Of a DNA stretch of 64,000 bases, positions 31,300-39,927 are shown piece by piece. The stretch lies in contig NZ_BANH01000017.1 in the NCBI RefSeq assembly GCF_000964465.1, positions 109,353-173,352 on the forward strand, read 5' to 3'. The translations under genes were made by a program, and so were the position numbers. The stretch is from Gluconobacter thailandicus F149-1 = NBRC 100600. Lineage in GTDB: Bacteria > Pseudomonadota > Alphaproteobacteria > Acetobacterales > Acetobacteraceae. How positions within the stretch are numbered: position 1 is the first letter of the stretch; every line of letters begins with the position of its first letter. The notes below the pieces were generated by a model, which was given only the letters and a program-made list of their open reading frames with translations, was not told where the DNA came from and ran no database searches.

Positions 31300-31675
31300 C
31301 GATCTGTCGCCTTGCATCGTGTGAACGGCTTCAAAACGATTACGGGACAATTTCCCATCTGTCGAGTACGACACAGCGCTTCATTTTATCATCTTTTGAA
31401 GAAAGGAAATGTCCGGAAACGGGGTTTCAACTGATCAGGTATGGCTTTCCCCCATATAAGGTATGGGGTAAATGCTTCTTGTTGTATGTTGTTCGATCGG
31501 GAAAACTTCAGGATTTCAAAGTGAAGACGTTTCTGATGGGGTGTCTGCAGGAAGGCTGGTTCAAGACCATAGAATAGAATGGGATAGAATAATTGCGGGA
31601 AGGGAGTGGCTTTTCAGGCGGCGCTCCTCCTGCAATGGTGAAAACTCCTTCTTGCTTCTGCCAAAGTGCCGGTTC
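31300..31675. promoter_or_regulatory. Divergent promoter region between glnA and the aminotransferase gene
   Basis: 376 bp without a convincing gene. AT-rich tracts and a repeated ATAGAAT element (about 31569-31591) lie near the aminotransferase side. I did not recognise a sigma-54 or NtrC site for glnA. Confidence 0.5.
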
Positions 31676-32839
31676 ATGAAAACGCCTAATCGTTATCTTT
31701 CGTCGCTTCCTACAACTGTGTTCACGGTCATGTCTCAGCTCGCGGTCAAGCATGATGCGATCAATTTGGGGCAGGGGTTTCCGGATACTGAGGGGCCTGC
31801 GGATATCATCGCGGTTGCCGCCGAGGCTTTGAAGGATAATCGGAACCAGTATGCCCCGTTGACCGGGTTGCCTGAACTGCGTGAAGCGGTTGCAGCTTCC
31901 AACAAGCGTTTTTATGGGCTGGAGATTGATCCCGCGACGGAAGTGGTCGTGACGTCTGGTGCAACGGAAGCGCTTGCGGCCTGCCTGATGGCCGTCGTGG
32001 AAGCTGGCGATGAAGTGGTTCTGATTGAGCCGCTTTATGACACTTATCTTCCGATGCTGAAGCTGATCGGGGCTGTTCCGAAATGTGTACGTTTACAGCC
32101 GCCGCACTGGGAACTTCCCATAGAAGAACTTAGAGCCGCTTTTGGACCCAAAACGAAAGCGATGATTCTGAATTCTCCCATGAACCCTGCCGGAAAAGTG
32201 TTCTCACAGGCAGAGCTGGATCTGATTGCGGGACTTGTTCGGGAACATGATGCTTATGTGGTCTGTGATGAGGTGTATGAGCACTTGACGTTCCACGTGA
32301 AACATATCCCGTTGATGACATTGCCTGACATGCGGGAGCGGTGCATGAGGATTGGCAGTGCGGGGAAGAGCTTCTCCCTGACGGGGTGGAAGGTCGGTTA
32401 TGTGACCGCTCCGGCGGCGCTGGCGTCTGTTATTGCGAAGGCTCATCAGGTGATGGTTTTTGCCACGGCGCCCAATCTTCAGCGAGCGGTGGCTCATGGC
32501 CTGAATAAGGACGACGGCTACTATCAGGGCCTGTCAGCGGATCTTGAACTGCGGCGGGACCTGTTGCGGGATGGTTTGCATCGTCTGGGGTTTGAGACCC
32601 TTCCGGCTGATGGGAGCTACTTCATCGTGGCCGACATTACGCGACATGCGCAGGGGCGGACGGATGTGGAATTTGCAAAATGGCTGGTTGAGCATGCCGG
32701 TGTTGCGACCATTCCGGTTTCTGCGTTCTACGATCCTGAGGGCCCAGCGGCTCCGCAGAACCTGATCCGCTTTGCGTTCTGCAAGAAGCCTGAAATCCTT
32801 GAAGAAGCACTTCGACGGCTGGAAAAGGCTCTGACCTGA
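31676..32839 (+). CDS. PLP-dependent aminotransferase, class I/II
   Basis: 387 residues from the ATG at 31676. It has the fold-type I marks: NLGQGFPDTEGP, TSGATEALAACLMA, NSPMNPAGKVF, DEVYEHLTF, and the PLP lysine in GSAGKSFSLTGWKVGY. The nearest well-known relatives are the YbdL/kynurenine aminotransferase group, which act on methionine, aromatic amino acids or kynurenine. The substrate is not decided by sequence. A parS-like sequence lies inside this gene. Confidence 0.92.
   Translation: MKTPNRYLSSLPTTVFTVMSQLAVKHDAINLGQGFPDTEGPADIIAVAAEALKDNRNQYAPLTGLPELREAVAASNKRFYGLEIDPATEVVVTSGATEALAACLMAVVEAGDEVVLIEPLYDTYLPMLKLIGAVPKCVRLQPPHWELPIEELRAAFGPKTKAMILNSPMNPAGKVFSQAELDLIAGLVREHDAYVVCDEVYEHLTFHVKHIPLMTLPDMRERCMRIGSAGKSFSLTGWKVGYVTAPAALASVIAKAHQVMVFATAPNLQRAVAHGLNKDDGYYQGLSADLELRRDLLRDGLHRLGFETLPADGSYFIVADITRHAQGRTDVEFAKWLVEHAGVATIPVSAFYDPEGPAAPQNLIRFAFCKKPEILEEALRRLEKALT
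32289..32304. other. parS-like sequence within an aminotransferase gene
   Basis: CGTTCCACGTGAAACA is 14 of 16 identical to parS and lies in coding sequence. Chance matching is more likely here than for the other two sites. Confidence 0.45.
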
Positions 32840-32916
32840 GCCTGTCCTCTTCTATTCAGCGTCTCACGCACTATCTCTGAACCTCGTTTCGCCCTCTCAG
32901 CCAGGAGATCAAGATC

Positions 32917-34380
32917 ATGTCCATTGCCGCAGAAGCGCTGGGAGCTCTTGCTACAACCGATGCCCTGTTCTTCGACCGCCCGGGATCTCGACTGACCCGG
33001 GATGGAGCTGAGGCTCTGGTGGCGCAGGGTCTGGAGGGCGTGGACGATGGGGAGCTTTTCCTGGAATACCGGGAGAATGAGGGTATCTCCCTGGATGACG
33101 GAACGATCCGGTCTGCCAGCTTCACGACGTCTTCAGGGTTTGGTTTGCGTGCTGTTCTGGGGACCGAGACGGCTTTCGCCCATTCGGACGAAATGAGCGA
33201 AGAGGCCCTTGCTCGTGCCGTGAGTACGGTAGGGGCTGTTCGGCAGGGGCGCAGTGGCATCATGGCGCCTGGACCGCGCTCCACAAACCAGCGGCTTTAT
33301 GCTGATTCCAGACCTCTGGAAGGTACGGATTTTGCGGCACGGGCAGCCGTTCTGGGCGAGATTGATACGTATGCGCGTGCACTGGATTCGCGCGTTGTGC
33401 AGGTGAGCGCCAGTCTGAGTTCTGAGTGGCAGGCGGTGCAGATCATGCGCCGGGCGGACGCTGGTGGCCGGGTTGCTGATCTGCGACCATTGGTGCGTCT
33501 GAACGTCTCTGTCGTTGTTGAAAAGGACGGCCGTCGTGAAAGTGGAGGGCATGGGCAGGGTGGCCGGTATGATCTGGAGCGCCTCCTCGATGCTGAAACG
33601 TGGAAGGCGGCCGTGGATGAAGCCCTGAGGCAGGCGCTTCTTAATCTGGATGCTACGCCTGCGCCCGCGGGAGAAATGGATGTTGTTCTTGGCCCGGGCT
33701 GGCCGGGTATTCTGCTTCATGAAGCCGTGGGTCATGGATTGGAAGGCGATTTCAATCGTAAGGGAACATCGTCGTTTACGGGCATGGTTGGCAAGCGTGT
33801 GGCTGCGCCGGGCGTTACGGTGATTGATGACGGCACGCTGCCAGAGCGTCGCGGTTCGTTGAGCATTGATGATGAGGGCACCCCGACGGGTCGGACGGTT
33901 CTGATCGAGGATGGTATTCTTACGGGGTATCTGCAGGATCGGTTGAACGCTCGCCTGATGGGGGTTTCTCCGACTGGGAATGGTCGGCGAGAGTCCTATG
34001 CCCATGCGCCAATGCCCCGGATGACGAACACCGTTATGCTGGAAGGGAGTGCGACCACGGAAGAGATGATCCGCTCAACGAAGCGGGGTCTGTATGCGGT
34101 CAATTTTGGCGGTGGGCAGGTTGATATTACGTCCGGGAAGTTCGTTTTTGCGGCGTCGGAAGCCTATCTGATTGAGAATGGAAAGGTGACGCGCCCCGTG
34201 AAGGGCGCCACTTTGATTGGTAATGGTGCGGATGCCATGAACCAGATTTCCATGATTGGATCTGATGTGGCGCTTGATCCCGGGATCGGAACCTGTGGAA
34301 AGGCCGGGCAGGGTGTTCCGGTAGGAGTGGGCCAGCCGACACTGAAGCTGTCTGGTTTGACGGTTGGCGGAACGGCCTGA
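32917..34380 (+). CDS. tldD: Metalloprotease TldD
   Basis: 487 residues. The zinc motif HEAVGHGLEGDFN gives the HExxxH site. The N-terminal part (LEYRENEGISLDDGTIRSASF) is the TldD domain. TldD works with TldE/PmbA to cut unfolded peptides and process modified peptides. The partner gene is not in the window. Confidence 0.95.
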   Translation: MSIAAEALGALATTDALFFDRPGSRLTRDGAEALVAQGLEGVDDGELFLEYRENEGISLDDGTIRSASFTTSSGFGLRAVLGTETAFAHSDEMSEEALARAVSTVGAVRQGRSGIMAPGPRSTNQRLYADSRPLEGTDFAARAAVLGEIDTYARALDSRVVQVSASLSSEWQAVQIMRRADAGGRVADLRPLVRLNVSVVVEKDGRRESGGHGQGGRYDLERLLDAETWKAAVDEALRQALLNLDATPAPAGEMDVVLGPGWPGILLHEAVGHGLEGDFNRKGTSSFTGMVGKRVAAPGVTVIDDGTLPERRGSLSIDDEGTPTGRTVLIEDGILTGYLQDRLNARLMGVSPTGNGRRESYAHAPMPRMTNTVMLEGSATTEEMIRSTKRGLYAVNFGGGQVDITSGKFVFAASEAYLIENGKVTRPVKGATLIGNGADAMNQISMIGSDVALDPGIGTCGKAGQGVPVGVGQPTLKLSGLTVGGTA

Positions 34381-34492
34381 CGTTTCAGAACTTCTGGATT
34401 CCGAAAATATGAAGGCACGAATGGCTGGTTGAGCGTTGAGGCGCTGCAAAAGTTGCGTATGGTGGCGATGTTTTGTTCCATCAACCAACGTA

Positions 34493-35486
34493 ATGGTGCT
34501 TAAAAATCAACATTCGTGTTTTTTCATTCTCTGCGCTTTTCCTTGTAACTCCGTGCTGCCTGACCTGCTTTTCGCTTTCAAGGGCCTATGCTGCGTCTCA
34601 GACTGTTTCTGAGCAGTGGTATACGGGGTCTTTGTTTTCGCCCTCTCCAGCGGAAACAAAAGCTGGCGTACTCGCTGTCGAACCGTATCTTCAGGGATCT
34701 GTTCCATCGGGTCGATTTGACTCGCTGGGAGAAGTCCGACCTGTCACCGCTCAGAAATCAGTGTCCCAATACACATTGATTAAATACGGTTTGACGGATC
34801 GGCTTTCGATCTATTCGTTGCCGACGTTTTCCTACGGATGGGGAAACGGTAAGAGCAGCACGGGTGTAAAGTTCAACGATCTGCCAATCGAGCTTCACTA
34901 TAATATTCTTACAGCCCGTCCTTCGCGGTATCGGCCGTCTGTGACGGCTTATGTGGGTTTTATTGCACCCACCGGGGATTATTCCGGACTGTCACATTCT
35001 CAGGACGGTGTGGGGCAAGGTGTCTGGTTTGTACGCTTCGGTTTTCAAAGCCAGTCCGTCTACAGGGTCATGGGTCACGCTGTGCGGTTGCGTGTCTGGG
35101 CTGTAGGACGACAGGTTCTAACGACCGCGCATTTGCGCGATACGACCAGTTACGGAACATCGGATGGCTTTTCAGGAACTGGGCATCCTGGAGCGTTTGG
35201 TAATGAAGGCGCGTCTTTTGAGTATGGGCTGACAAAACGCTGGGTGATGTCTCTGGATCTTTATGGCACCTGGGCCGGCTCGACTGAACTTGTGGGAAAA
35301 TATCGCAAAGCCATGCAGGCGGTGCATACTCAGTCGTCCTGGTCAGGTTCTTATAATCTTGGGCCAGCGATAGAGTACAACTGGAGTCCGGACATGGGTT
35401 CTATTGGTGGGATTATTGTCCCATTTACTGGGCATAATACGTCTAGAGCCATTATGCCGGAAGTGGCCGTTAATATGGTCTTCTAG
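34493..35486 (+). pseudogene. Outer-membrane beta-barrel protein; start appears frameshifted
   Basis: The body (from 34632 in frame) is an outer-membrane protein of the transporter / MetA-pathway-of-phenol-degradation type: YGLTDRLSIYSLPTFSYGWG, PSVTAYVGFIAPTGDYSG and a C-terminal Phe. In the same frame upstream a clear signal peptide ends in SRAYA, but this frame has no ATG, GTG or TTG at its beginning. An ATG at 34493 starts in another frame, and loss of one A from the AAAAA run at 34502-34506 would join the two and give an ideal signal peptide. Non-AUG initiation or a start at TTG 34632 without a signal are alternatives. Confidence 0.6.
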
Positions 35487-35520
35487 TACCGGAATGTCTG
35501 ATTGAAGGAGGGCTACTGTT

Positions 35521-35733
35521 ATGGGGCATAATTATGCCAAGCCACTGACAAACCAGGTTCGTCTTGAGCGCGTTCTCAGCCGCTTGCCGGAGGATTGGTC
35601 GCTTCGGATCGAGCGGGAAGCCGGTCAGGGATGGCGTGTCTGGATGCAGCCGCCAGCCCATGACGGTCAGTGGAGTGAGCCGCACGCGGTTCTTGCTGAT
35701 GCGATGGAAGAAGTGTGGCGTGCGGTGAGGTAA
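35521..35733 (+). CDS. Small conserved-looking hypothetical protein
   Basis: 70 residues, soluble, with a regular pattern (LERVLSRLPEDWSLRIEREAGQ, then DAMEEVWRAVR). AGGAGG lies 8 bp upstream of the ATG, so it is probably translated. No family is recognised. It is convergent with yggT with only a 3-bp gap between stop codons. Confidence 0.65.
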   Translation: MGHNYAKPLTNQVRLERVLSRLPEDWSLRIEREAGQGWRVWMQPPAHDGQWSEPHAVLADAMEEVWRAVR

Positions 35734-35736
35734 ACT

Positions 35737-36042
35737 TCAGAACGCTGGATGATAGATCAGCATTGCGAAGACACGGTTCACAAGTGGATAGACGAGGAAC
35801 TGGATCAGGAGCAGCAGGATCATGGGTGCGAAATCCATGCCTCCCGTATTGGGCAGGATGTTCCTGATGGGGGTCAGTAGAGGTTCGACAACCCGGGCCA
35901 GTGTGTTGAACAGCGAGTAGAAAAACCGGTTACGGATATCCAGAACGCCAAAGCCGAGAAGCATGGACAGGATACAGTAAGCCAGAAGGGCCCAGACGAA
36001 AGCCTGAATGATCATCAGGATAATGGCGTGCAGGGCAAGCAT
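35737..36042 (-). CDS. yggT: YggT family membrane protein
   Basis: 101 residues from the ATG at 36042, which has GAGG eight bases upstream; an ATG at 36066 is in frame but lacks a ribosome site. Two YggT-type membrane regions are visible: the first around ILMIIQAFVWALLAYCILSM, the second FAPMILLLLIQFLVYPLV. The loop RVVEPLLTPIRNILPNTGGMDF is the family hallmark. A role in osmotic adaptation or cell-division-associated membrane organisation is suggested for the family. Confidence 0.9.
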   Translation of the reverse strand: MLALHAIILMIIQAFVWALLAYCILSMLLGFGVLDIRNRFFYSLFNTLARVVEPLLTPIRNILPNTGGMDFAPMILLLLIQFLVYPLVNRVFAMLIYHPAF

Positions 36043-36185
36043 GCTGAAAACCTCGTCGGAAATCACGAAAGGCCCGGTGATCGCCGGGCAGGAAAGGGTT
36101 TTGTATCTGTCCAGATGGAAGAGGACAACTCTACTCCGGAACGCTTGACAGAAACAGCCAGCGTAGGAACTATCAAATTCACCAT

Positions 36186-36261
36186 GGGGCTGTAGCTCAG
36201 TTGGGAGAGCGCCTCGTTCGCAATGAGGAGGTCAGGGGTTCGATTCCCCTCAGCTCCACCA
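36186..36261 (+). tRNA. tRNA-Ala (anticodon CGC)
   Basis: A 76-base cloverleaf with CCA encoded. The acceptor GGGGCTG/CAGCTCC includes the G3-U70 pair that marks alanine tRNAs, the D arm is GCTC..GAGC, the anticodon loop TTCGCAA gives CGC, and the T arm is AGGGG TTCGATT CCCCT. The 3' end is a typical attachment site, and an integrase gene follows immediately. Confidence 0.97.
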
Positions 36262-36341
36262 TGGTATCATCTCCTGCTATAATGTGTTGAAAATGCTAGG
36301 AAATTTATCCTGCCATGGTAGAGAAAGCTGGGGTTTTCGCC

Positions 36342-36363
36342 TGACTCCACAGGTGACTCCACA
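36342..36363 (+). repeat. Direct repeats TGACTCCACA, likely integrase arm-binding sites
   Basis: TGACTCCACA occurs at 36342-36351 and 36354-36363, directly between the tRNA gene and the integrase start codon. Closely spaced short direct repeats beside an attachment site are typical of integrase arm sites. The match to the tRNA end (CTCCACC) is partial. Confidence 0.5.
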
Positions 36364-37353
36364 TTGGCAAAATTCAGAAATGGTGGCTCATATTTCAGAC
36401 TAGATAAGTCTGGATATGTTTTCCGGGTGCGCGTGCCTGTCTCTGTTCAGGGTAAGGTTGGCAAGGGCGAAATAGTGCGTCCATTGAAGACCGAAAGCGG
36501 CAGGGTTGCTCGGTTTCTAGCGGCTGCTATTGGTCTGCACTTACCTGAGTTGTGGACGATGGTGGCGGGCATGGAACATCAAAACGAAATTGAATTCGTG
36601 TTGCAGCAGTGGTTTCAGAAGGAGCTGGATGCTGCATGGCGAATGTTTCGTGGAATAGAGGACGATGAAGGTCGTTATCTACAGCGTGAATTTGCTGAAA
36701 TGCAGATAGAGTCACTGGGTGAAGATTGGCGTAGCGGTCGATATGGTCGTGTGCCTGACAGTTTGCTTGAGCAGATTGAATGCCCGCCAAGCCCAGAGTC
36801 ACATGCCTACACGTTGCTAGCTAGTCAGGCGCATCAGGCTCTGGGACAAATTCAAGATGCGATTAGTCGCTGGGCAAACGGGCAGCGTGACTATCGTCCT
36901 GACTGGCGGCCTACGCTGGATCGTGGGGTCTTTCCACCAGTTCCCCTCTCTGAAGCTATTAAAGTTGCACCATTAGATAAGAGTGAAGCTGCTGACGATT
37001 CAGTCGTGCTGAAAGAAGCGGTTTCTGATTATCTTCGAGCTGTCCAACGCGAACGAAACCCTACGGAAAAGGACCTGCGGCAAACCAAAACCCATTTATT
37101 GGCTTTTGTGCAGTTTATAGGAGCGGATCGGAGGGTTGCGAGCATTTCGAGGAGAGACGCGGGCGCTTACTTCGAAGCGGTGCAGAAGCTGCCCCCTAAT
37201 TTTCAAAAGATAAAAGAGCTTAGGCTCAGTGTGACGGGACAGTGGGAATGGAACTACCAAGGTGTCCGGGATTATGTGGGATTGCCGGGGATTCGGTGGG
37301 ATAAAATCCCGGTTGGCTGCCGAGTGTGGGGATTGCAAGTCCTGCCGGTTTAA
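36364..37353 (+). pseudogene. int: Tyrosine-type integrase, truncated by a second element
   Basis: Starts at TTG 36364. Residues 1-45 are the N-terminal domain found in many tRNA-associated integrases (YFRLDKSGYVFRVRVPVSVQ), and about residues 220-290 form the SAM-like core-binding domain (VVLKEAVSDYLRAVQRERN). Homology stops near KIKELRLS, at about base 37225-37230. The catalytic R...HxxR...Y domain is absent, and the last 40 codons are chance reading of the Mu-like left end. Normal members have 500-600 residues. The protein cannot catalyse recombination. Confidence 0.85.
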
Positions 37354-37430
37354 TTTGGGGCGCGGACACTCATATTGGAACTTGAGGTTCGGCGCGGCTG
37401 ATCTGGACAGTCATAATGGAACTTGAGGGC
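37230..37430 (+). mobile_element. Putative left end of Mu-like prophage with three transposase-binding repeats
   Basis: The sequence begins TGTGACGGGACAG at 37230, with the TG tip common to Mu-type ends. Three related repeats follow: 37237-37255 (partial), 37364-37387 and 37405-37428. The last two agree at 22 of 24 bases; all share GGACA and TGGAACT. Their spacing (about +8, +135 and +176 from the tip) resembles Mu L1, L2 and L3. An IS21-type end, which also has multiple repeats, is the main alternative. Confidence 0.6.
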
Positions 37431-37480
37431 CGGATTGGCCCTGCTGTTCAAAAGCGTCTTAAGAGGCGTTCAAGAGGCTC

Positions 37481-38263
37481 TTAAAAGCCCATTTCAAAGC
37501 GGCCAACCACTTTGCCTACAACACGAAGTTCTGCGTCCGGGTCGGCGCTTGCCCAGCACATCTTATTCATAGGTACGTCGAACGTGTTGTAGCGCGGATT
37601 GTCGCTTATGACGCTGATGTTGTGCATGTCCTTAATAGAGAGGCGCTTAACGATCAGGCGACCGTGGAGAGACAGCATAAAGAGGCCATCAACAATATCC
37701 TGTGGCGCGTAATCTACTAATATTGTCTCCCCCGACCTTATTGTGGGGGTCATGCTATCGCCCTGGACACGGACAAAGAATATTTTTGAGCTCCAAACAC
37801 CAAGAACTTGACGTATAAACTTCTTAGAAACCAAAAAATCCTGAGAATCTACCCATTCCGAGGGATATACTCCTACGCCAGCGGATGGTTCTACTTCAAA
37901 AAACTTTACAGGTAGTGCGTCGTCATCTTCGTTTTTCTGGGTAACGGCAGCCGCTGTCCGAAGTGGAATAGTCTCGAGCGCAGGTGTGGGCTCTACGCCC
38001 TTTGCGAGCCAGTCCAGAGAGACTTCACAGGCATCCGCGAGTGCAATCATAGCGCTGGCCTTCATATCCCGACCTGCCAGATATCGGCTTAAGGTGCCGA
38101 GCTTCATGTTTGCGCGTGCGGCAACCTTGCCATTTCCCCCGGCTTGCCTAACCGCTGAATGAAGCCGTTTGGCGCGTTCGGAGATTTCCTCTTCACGTTC
38201 GTCATGATCCTGCTCAACAGCGAATTCATCGATATCGTCGTTTGGTAAGTTGGATAATGACAT
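37481..38263 (-). CDS. CI/LexA-like prophage repressor (S24 peptidase)
   Basis: 260 residues. The helix-turn-helix lies near residues 45-65 (KVAARANMKLGTLSRYLAG). The C-terminal S24 domain has catalytic Ser170 in VRVQGDSMTPTI and Lys206 in RLIVKRLS, and a possible Ala128-Gly129 self-cleavage point. The repressor probably maintains lysogeny and is cleaved after DNA damage. This differs from Mu's own repressor, which is not self-cleaving. It reads leftward toward the phage end, as Mu c does. Confidence 0.92.
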   Translation of the reverse strand: MSLSNLPNDDIDEFAVEQDHDEREEEISERAKRLHSAVRQAGGNGKVAARANMKLGTLSRYLAGRDMKASAMIALADACEVSLDWLAKGVEPTPALETIPLRTAAAVTQKNEDDDALPVKFFEVEPSAGVGVYPSEWVDSQDFLVSKKFIRQVLGVWSSKIFFVRVQGDSMTPTIRSGETILVDYAPQDIVDGLFMLSLHGRLIVKRLSIKDMHNISVISDNPRYNTFDVPMNKMCWASADPDAELRVVGKVVGRFEMGF

Positions 38264-38355
38264 TTGTGCAGTCTTTTCAGTGATTTATCAGAATTGAGGC
38301 ATAAATTACAAAAAGTTAATGGACGAACGGCAATATCAGCTTTGACATTTGTGCA
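38258..38355. promoter_or_regulatory. Repeated operator-like 13-mers and early promoter
   Basis: TGACATTTGTGCA occurs exactly twice, at 38258-38270 (over the repressor start codon) and 38343-38355. The second copy contains a -35 box TTGACA (38342-38347) for the rightward early transcript. Both are placed to let the repressor or Ner control the two divergent transcripts. Confidence 0.6.
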
Positions 38356-38410
38356 TTTTGGTTCAATCTCCCGGATACCAAACGGGGATAAATATCCGTC
38401 TGGATGTTCA

Positions 38411-38437
38411 AAAAGAAGGCCGGGGGCAACCGGCCTT
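38411..38437 (-). terminator. Leftward intrinsic terminator or structured early leader
   Basis: AAGGCCGG (38416-38423) pairs perfectly with CCGGCCTT (38430-38437). On the minus strand it is followed by CTTTTTG, a short terminator tail; on the plus strand it is a hairpin in the ner leader. Confidence 0.5.
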
Positions 38438-38456
38438 GAGTTGAGGACCACGCATT

Positions 38457-38765
38457 ATGGCACACAAAACGTGCGGAATGCACATTGAAGACATCAAGGC
38501 GGAGCTGAGAAAGAAGTACGGTCCTCTGACCAGTATTTCCCGTGATCTCGGTTTGGCCAAAAACGCCGTTAGCGCCACGATTTCCCAACCGGGATATTCT
38601 GTTCTGAATGAGCGCCGTATTGCCAAACTTCTCGGGCGAACTGTCTTTGAAGTGTGGGGCAAGGATCGGTTTCATGAGGACGGTACTCCGGTGTCGCGTG
38701 TTGCTGACAGAACACCTAGCAGCCGCGTTCCTGCCGATCTGCGTCAAAACGGAGTGGCAGCATGA
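38457..38765 (+). CDS. Ner-like winged helix-turn-helix regulator
   Basis: 102 residues. The pattern MHIEDIKAELRKKYGPLTSISRDLGLAKNAVSATI (seen as consecutive blocks) matches Mu Ner/Nlp DNA-binding proteins, which turn down early transcription and limit repressor synthesis. It is the first gene of the rightward early operon, and its stop overlaps the following ATG. A later ATG (38478) is a possible start. Confidence 0.85.
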   Translation: MAHKTCGMHIEDIKAELRKKYGPLTSISRDLGLAKNAVSATISQPGYSVLNERRIAKLLGRTVFEVWGKDRFHEDGTPVSRVADRTPSSRVPADLRQNGVAA

Positions 38766-39643
38766 ACATCGAACAGATTGCCGTTTCCGAGATCTCGTTT
38801 GGGGATCGTCTGCGGAAAGTTGATCCGGATTATGTTGCGCTCCTGAAGACTTCCATCAGCGAAGATGGAATTCGCCAGCCGATCGAACTTCGCAAGAGCC
38901 GCAAGGGTTACGTCCTGATTGCCGGGGCGCACCGACTGACGGCAGCGCGGGAGCTGGAATTCGACACGGTTCCGTGTCTGATCAAGACGGCTAATGAGAC
39001 CCAGGCGAAGCTGCTGGAAATTGACGAGAACCTGTTCCGTCGTGACCTGTCGGTCATGGATCGGTCAGCGTTTCTTGCGGAACGAAAGGCAATCTACGAA
39101 GAGCTTTATCCCGAGACCAAAGCGGGTGGCGACAGGCGTTCAGACCAAAACGACAAGCTTGTCGGTCTGGTCCCGACGTTCACAGCCGAGACGGCTGAGA
39201 AGCTGGGTTGCTCAGGGCGCTCTATTGAGCGTGCCATCGCACGGTTCAAGGGTATTGATCCGGATATCCGGCGTCGCATTTCGGGTACGTGGCTTGAGAA
39301 CAGCGGTGCGCAACTGGACCTGCTCTCCAAGATGCAGGGTTATCAGCAGGATGATGTCGCCAAGTATGTCGAGGCCAATCCGAACAAGCCTGTGAAAATT
39401 GCGGATATTGTCGGGACAGCCAAGGAGAAGGCCGCGAAGAAGACGGCGCTGGAGCAGTATCTTGCGATCTGGCGCAAGACGGATGGCTTTGGCCGCAATG
39501 CGATCATTGATGCTGTTGTTTCGACTGATCCTGTCCGTGTTTTTGCGATGCTTTGGGCGAAGGCCAGCGAGGAAGACAAGCAGAGCATTATCGAGGATAT
39601 CGCGCCGCTGCTTCCGGGCTTTTCTGTGCGGGAGGCTGCGTGA
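38762..39643 (+). CDS. ParB-like nuclease-domain protein
   Basis: 293 residues. The N-terminal ParB domain has IAGAHRLTAARELEF (equivalent to the GERR box) and ENLFRRDLSVMDR, followed by a helix-turn-helix (AEKLGCSGRSIERAIARF). In plasmids and chromosomes this fold loads DNA through CTP; phage relatives are regulators or accessory transposition factors. It lies in the early operon where Mu carries transposase A. No transposase domain is present in it. Confidence 0.85.
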   Translation: MNIEQIAVSEISFGDRLRKVDPDYVALLKTSISEDGIRQPIELRKSRKGYVLIAGAHRLTAARELEFDTVPCLIKTANETQAKLLEIDENLFRRDLSVMDRSAFLAERKAIYEELYPETKAGGDRRSDQNDKLVGLVPTFTAETAEKLGCSGRSIERAIARFKGIDPDIRRRISGTWLENSGAQLDLLSKMQGYQQDDVAKYVEANPNKPVKIADIVGTAKEKAAKKTALEQYLAIWRKTDGFGRNAIIDAVVSTDPVRVFAMLWAKASEEDKQSIIEDIAPLLPGFSVREAA

Positions 39644-39927
39644 TGCTGGAAGTTTCTGAACGGGAAGAACGGGCACGGAACCTGACACGGAAGGCCAAGC
39701 TTGTTGGTGAAATTCTGCACCGAGAACGCATCGCCCAGGGCTTGTCCCTCACCGAAGTTGCAGACCAGGCAGAAGTCCATCGGGACACCATCAAGAAGAT
39801 GGAGAAGGGAGAAGTTGTTACACGCTGGACGACACTAATGGATCTGATCTGGGTTCTGGATCTTTCGGAGGCTGCCTGTCTCGAATTGTTCCGGGTGGAT
39901 ATGTCTACTCGGAGGGCTGCGGCATGA
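39643..39927 (+). CDS. XRE-type helix-turn-helix protein
   Basis: 94 residues. It has a compact helix-turn-helix (LHRERIAQGLSLTEVADQAEVHRDTIKKMEKGE) of the Xre/Cro type. The ATG overlaps the ParB-like stop (TGATG). It is probably a further early regulator of the prophage. Confidence 0.85.
   Translation: MLEVSEREERARNLTRKAKLVGEILHRERIAQGLSLTEVADQAEVHRDTIKKMEKGEVVTRWTTLMDLIWVLDLSEAACLELFRVDMSTRRAAA

Noticed and set aside
37360..37430. IS21-type insertion sequence end
   Set aside because: Multiple terminal repeats fit IS21 too, but no istA/istB is present and the adjoining repressor and ner layout fits a Mu-type left end better. Kept as the alternative.
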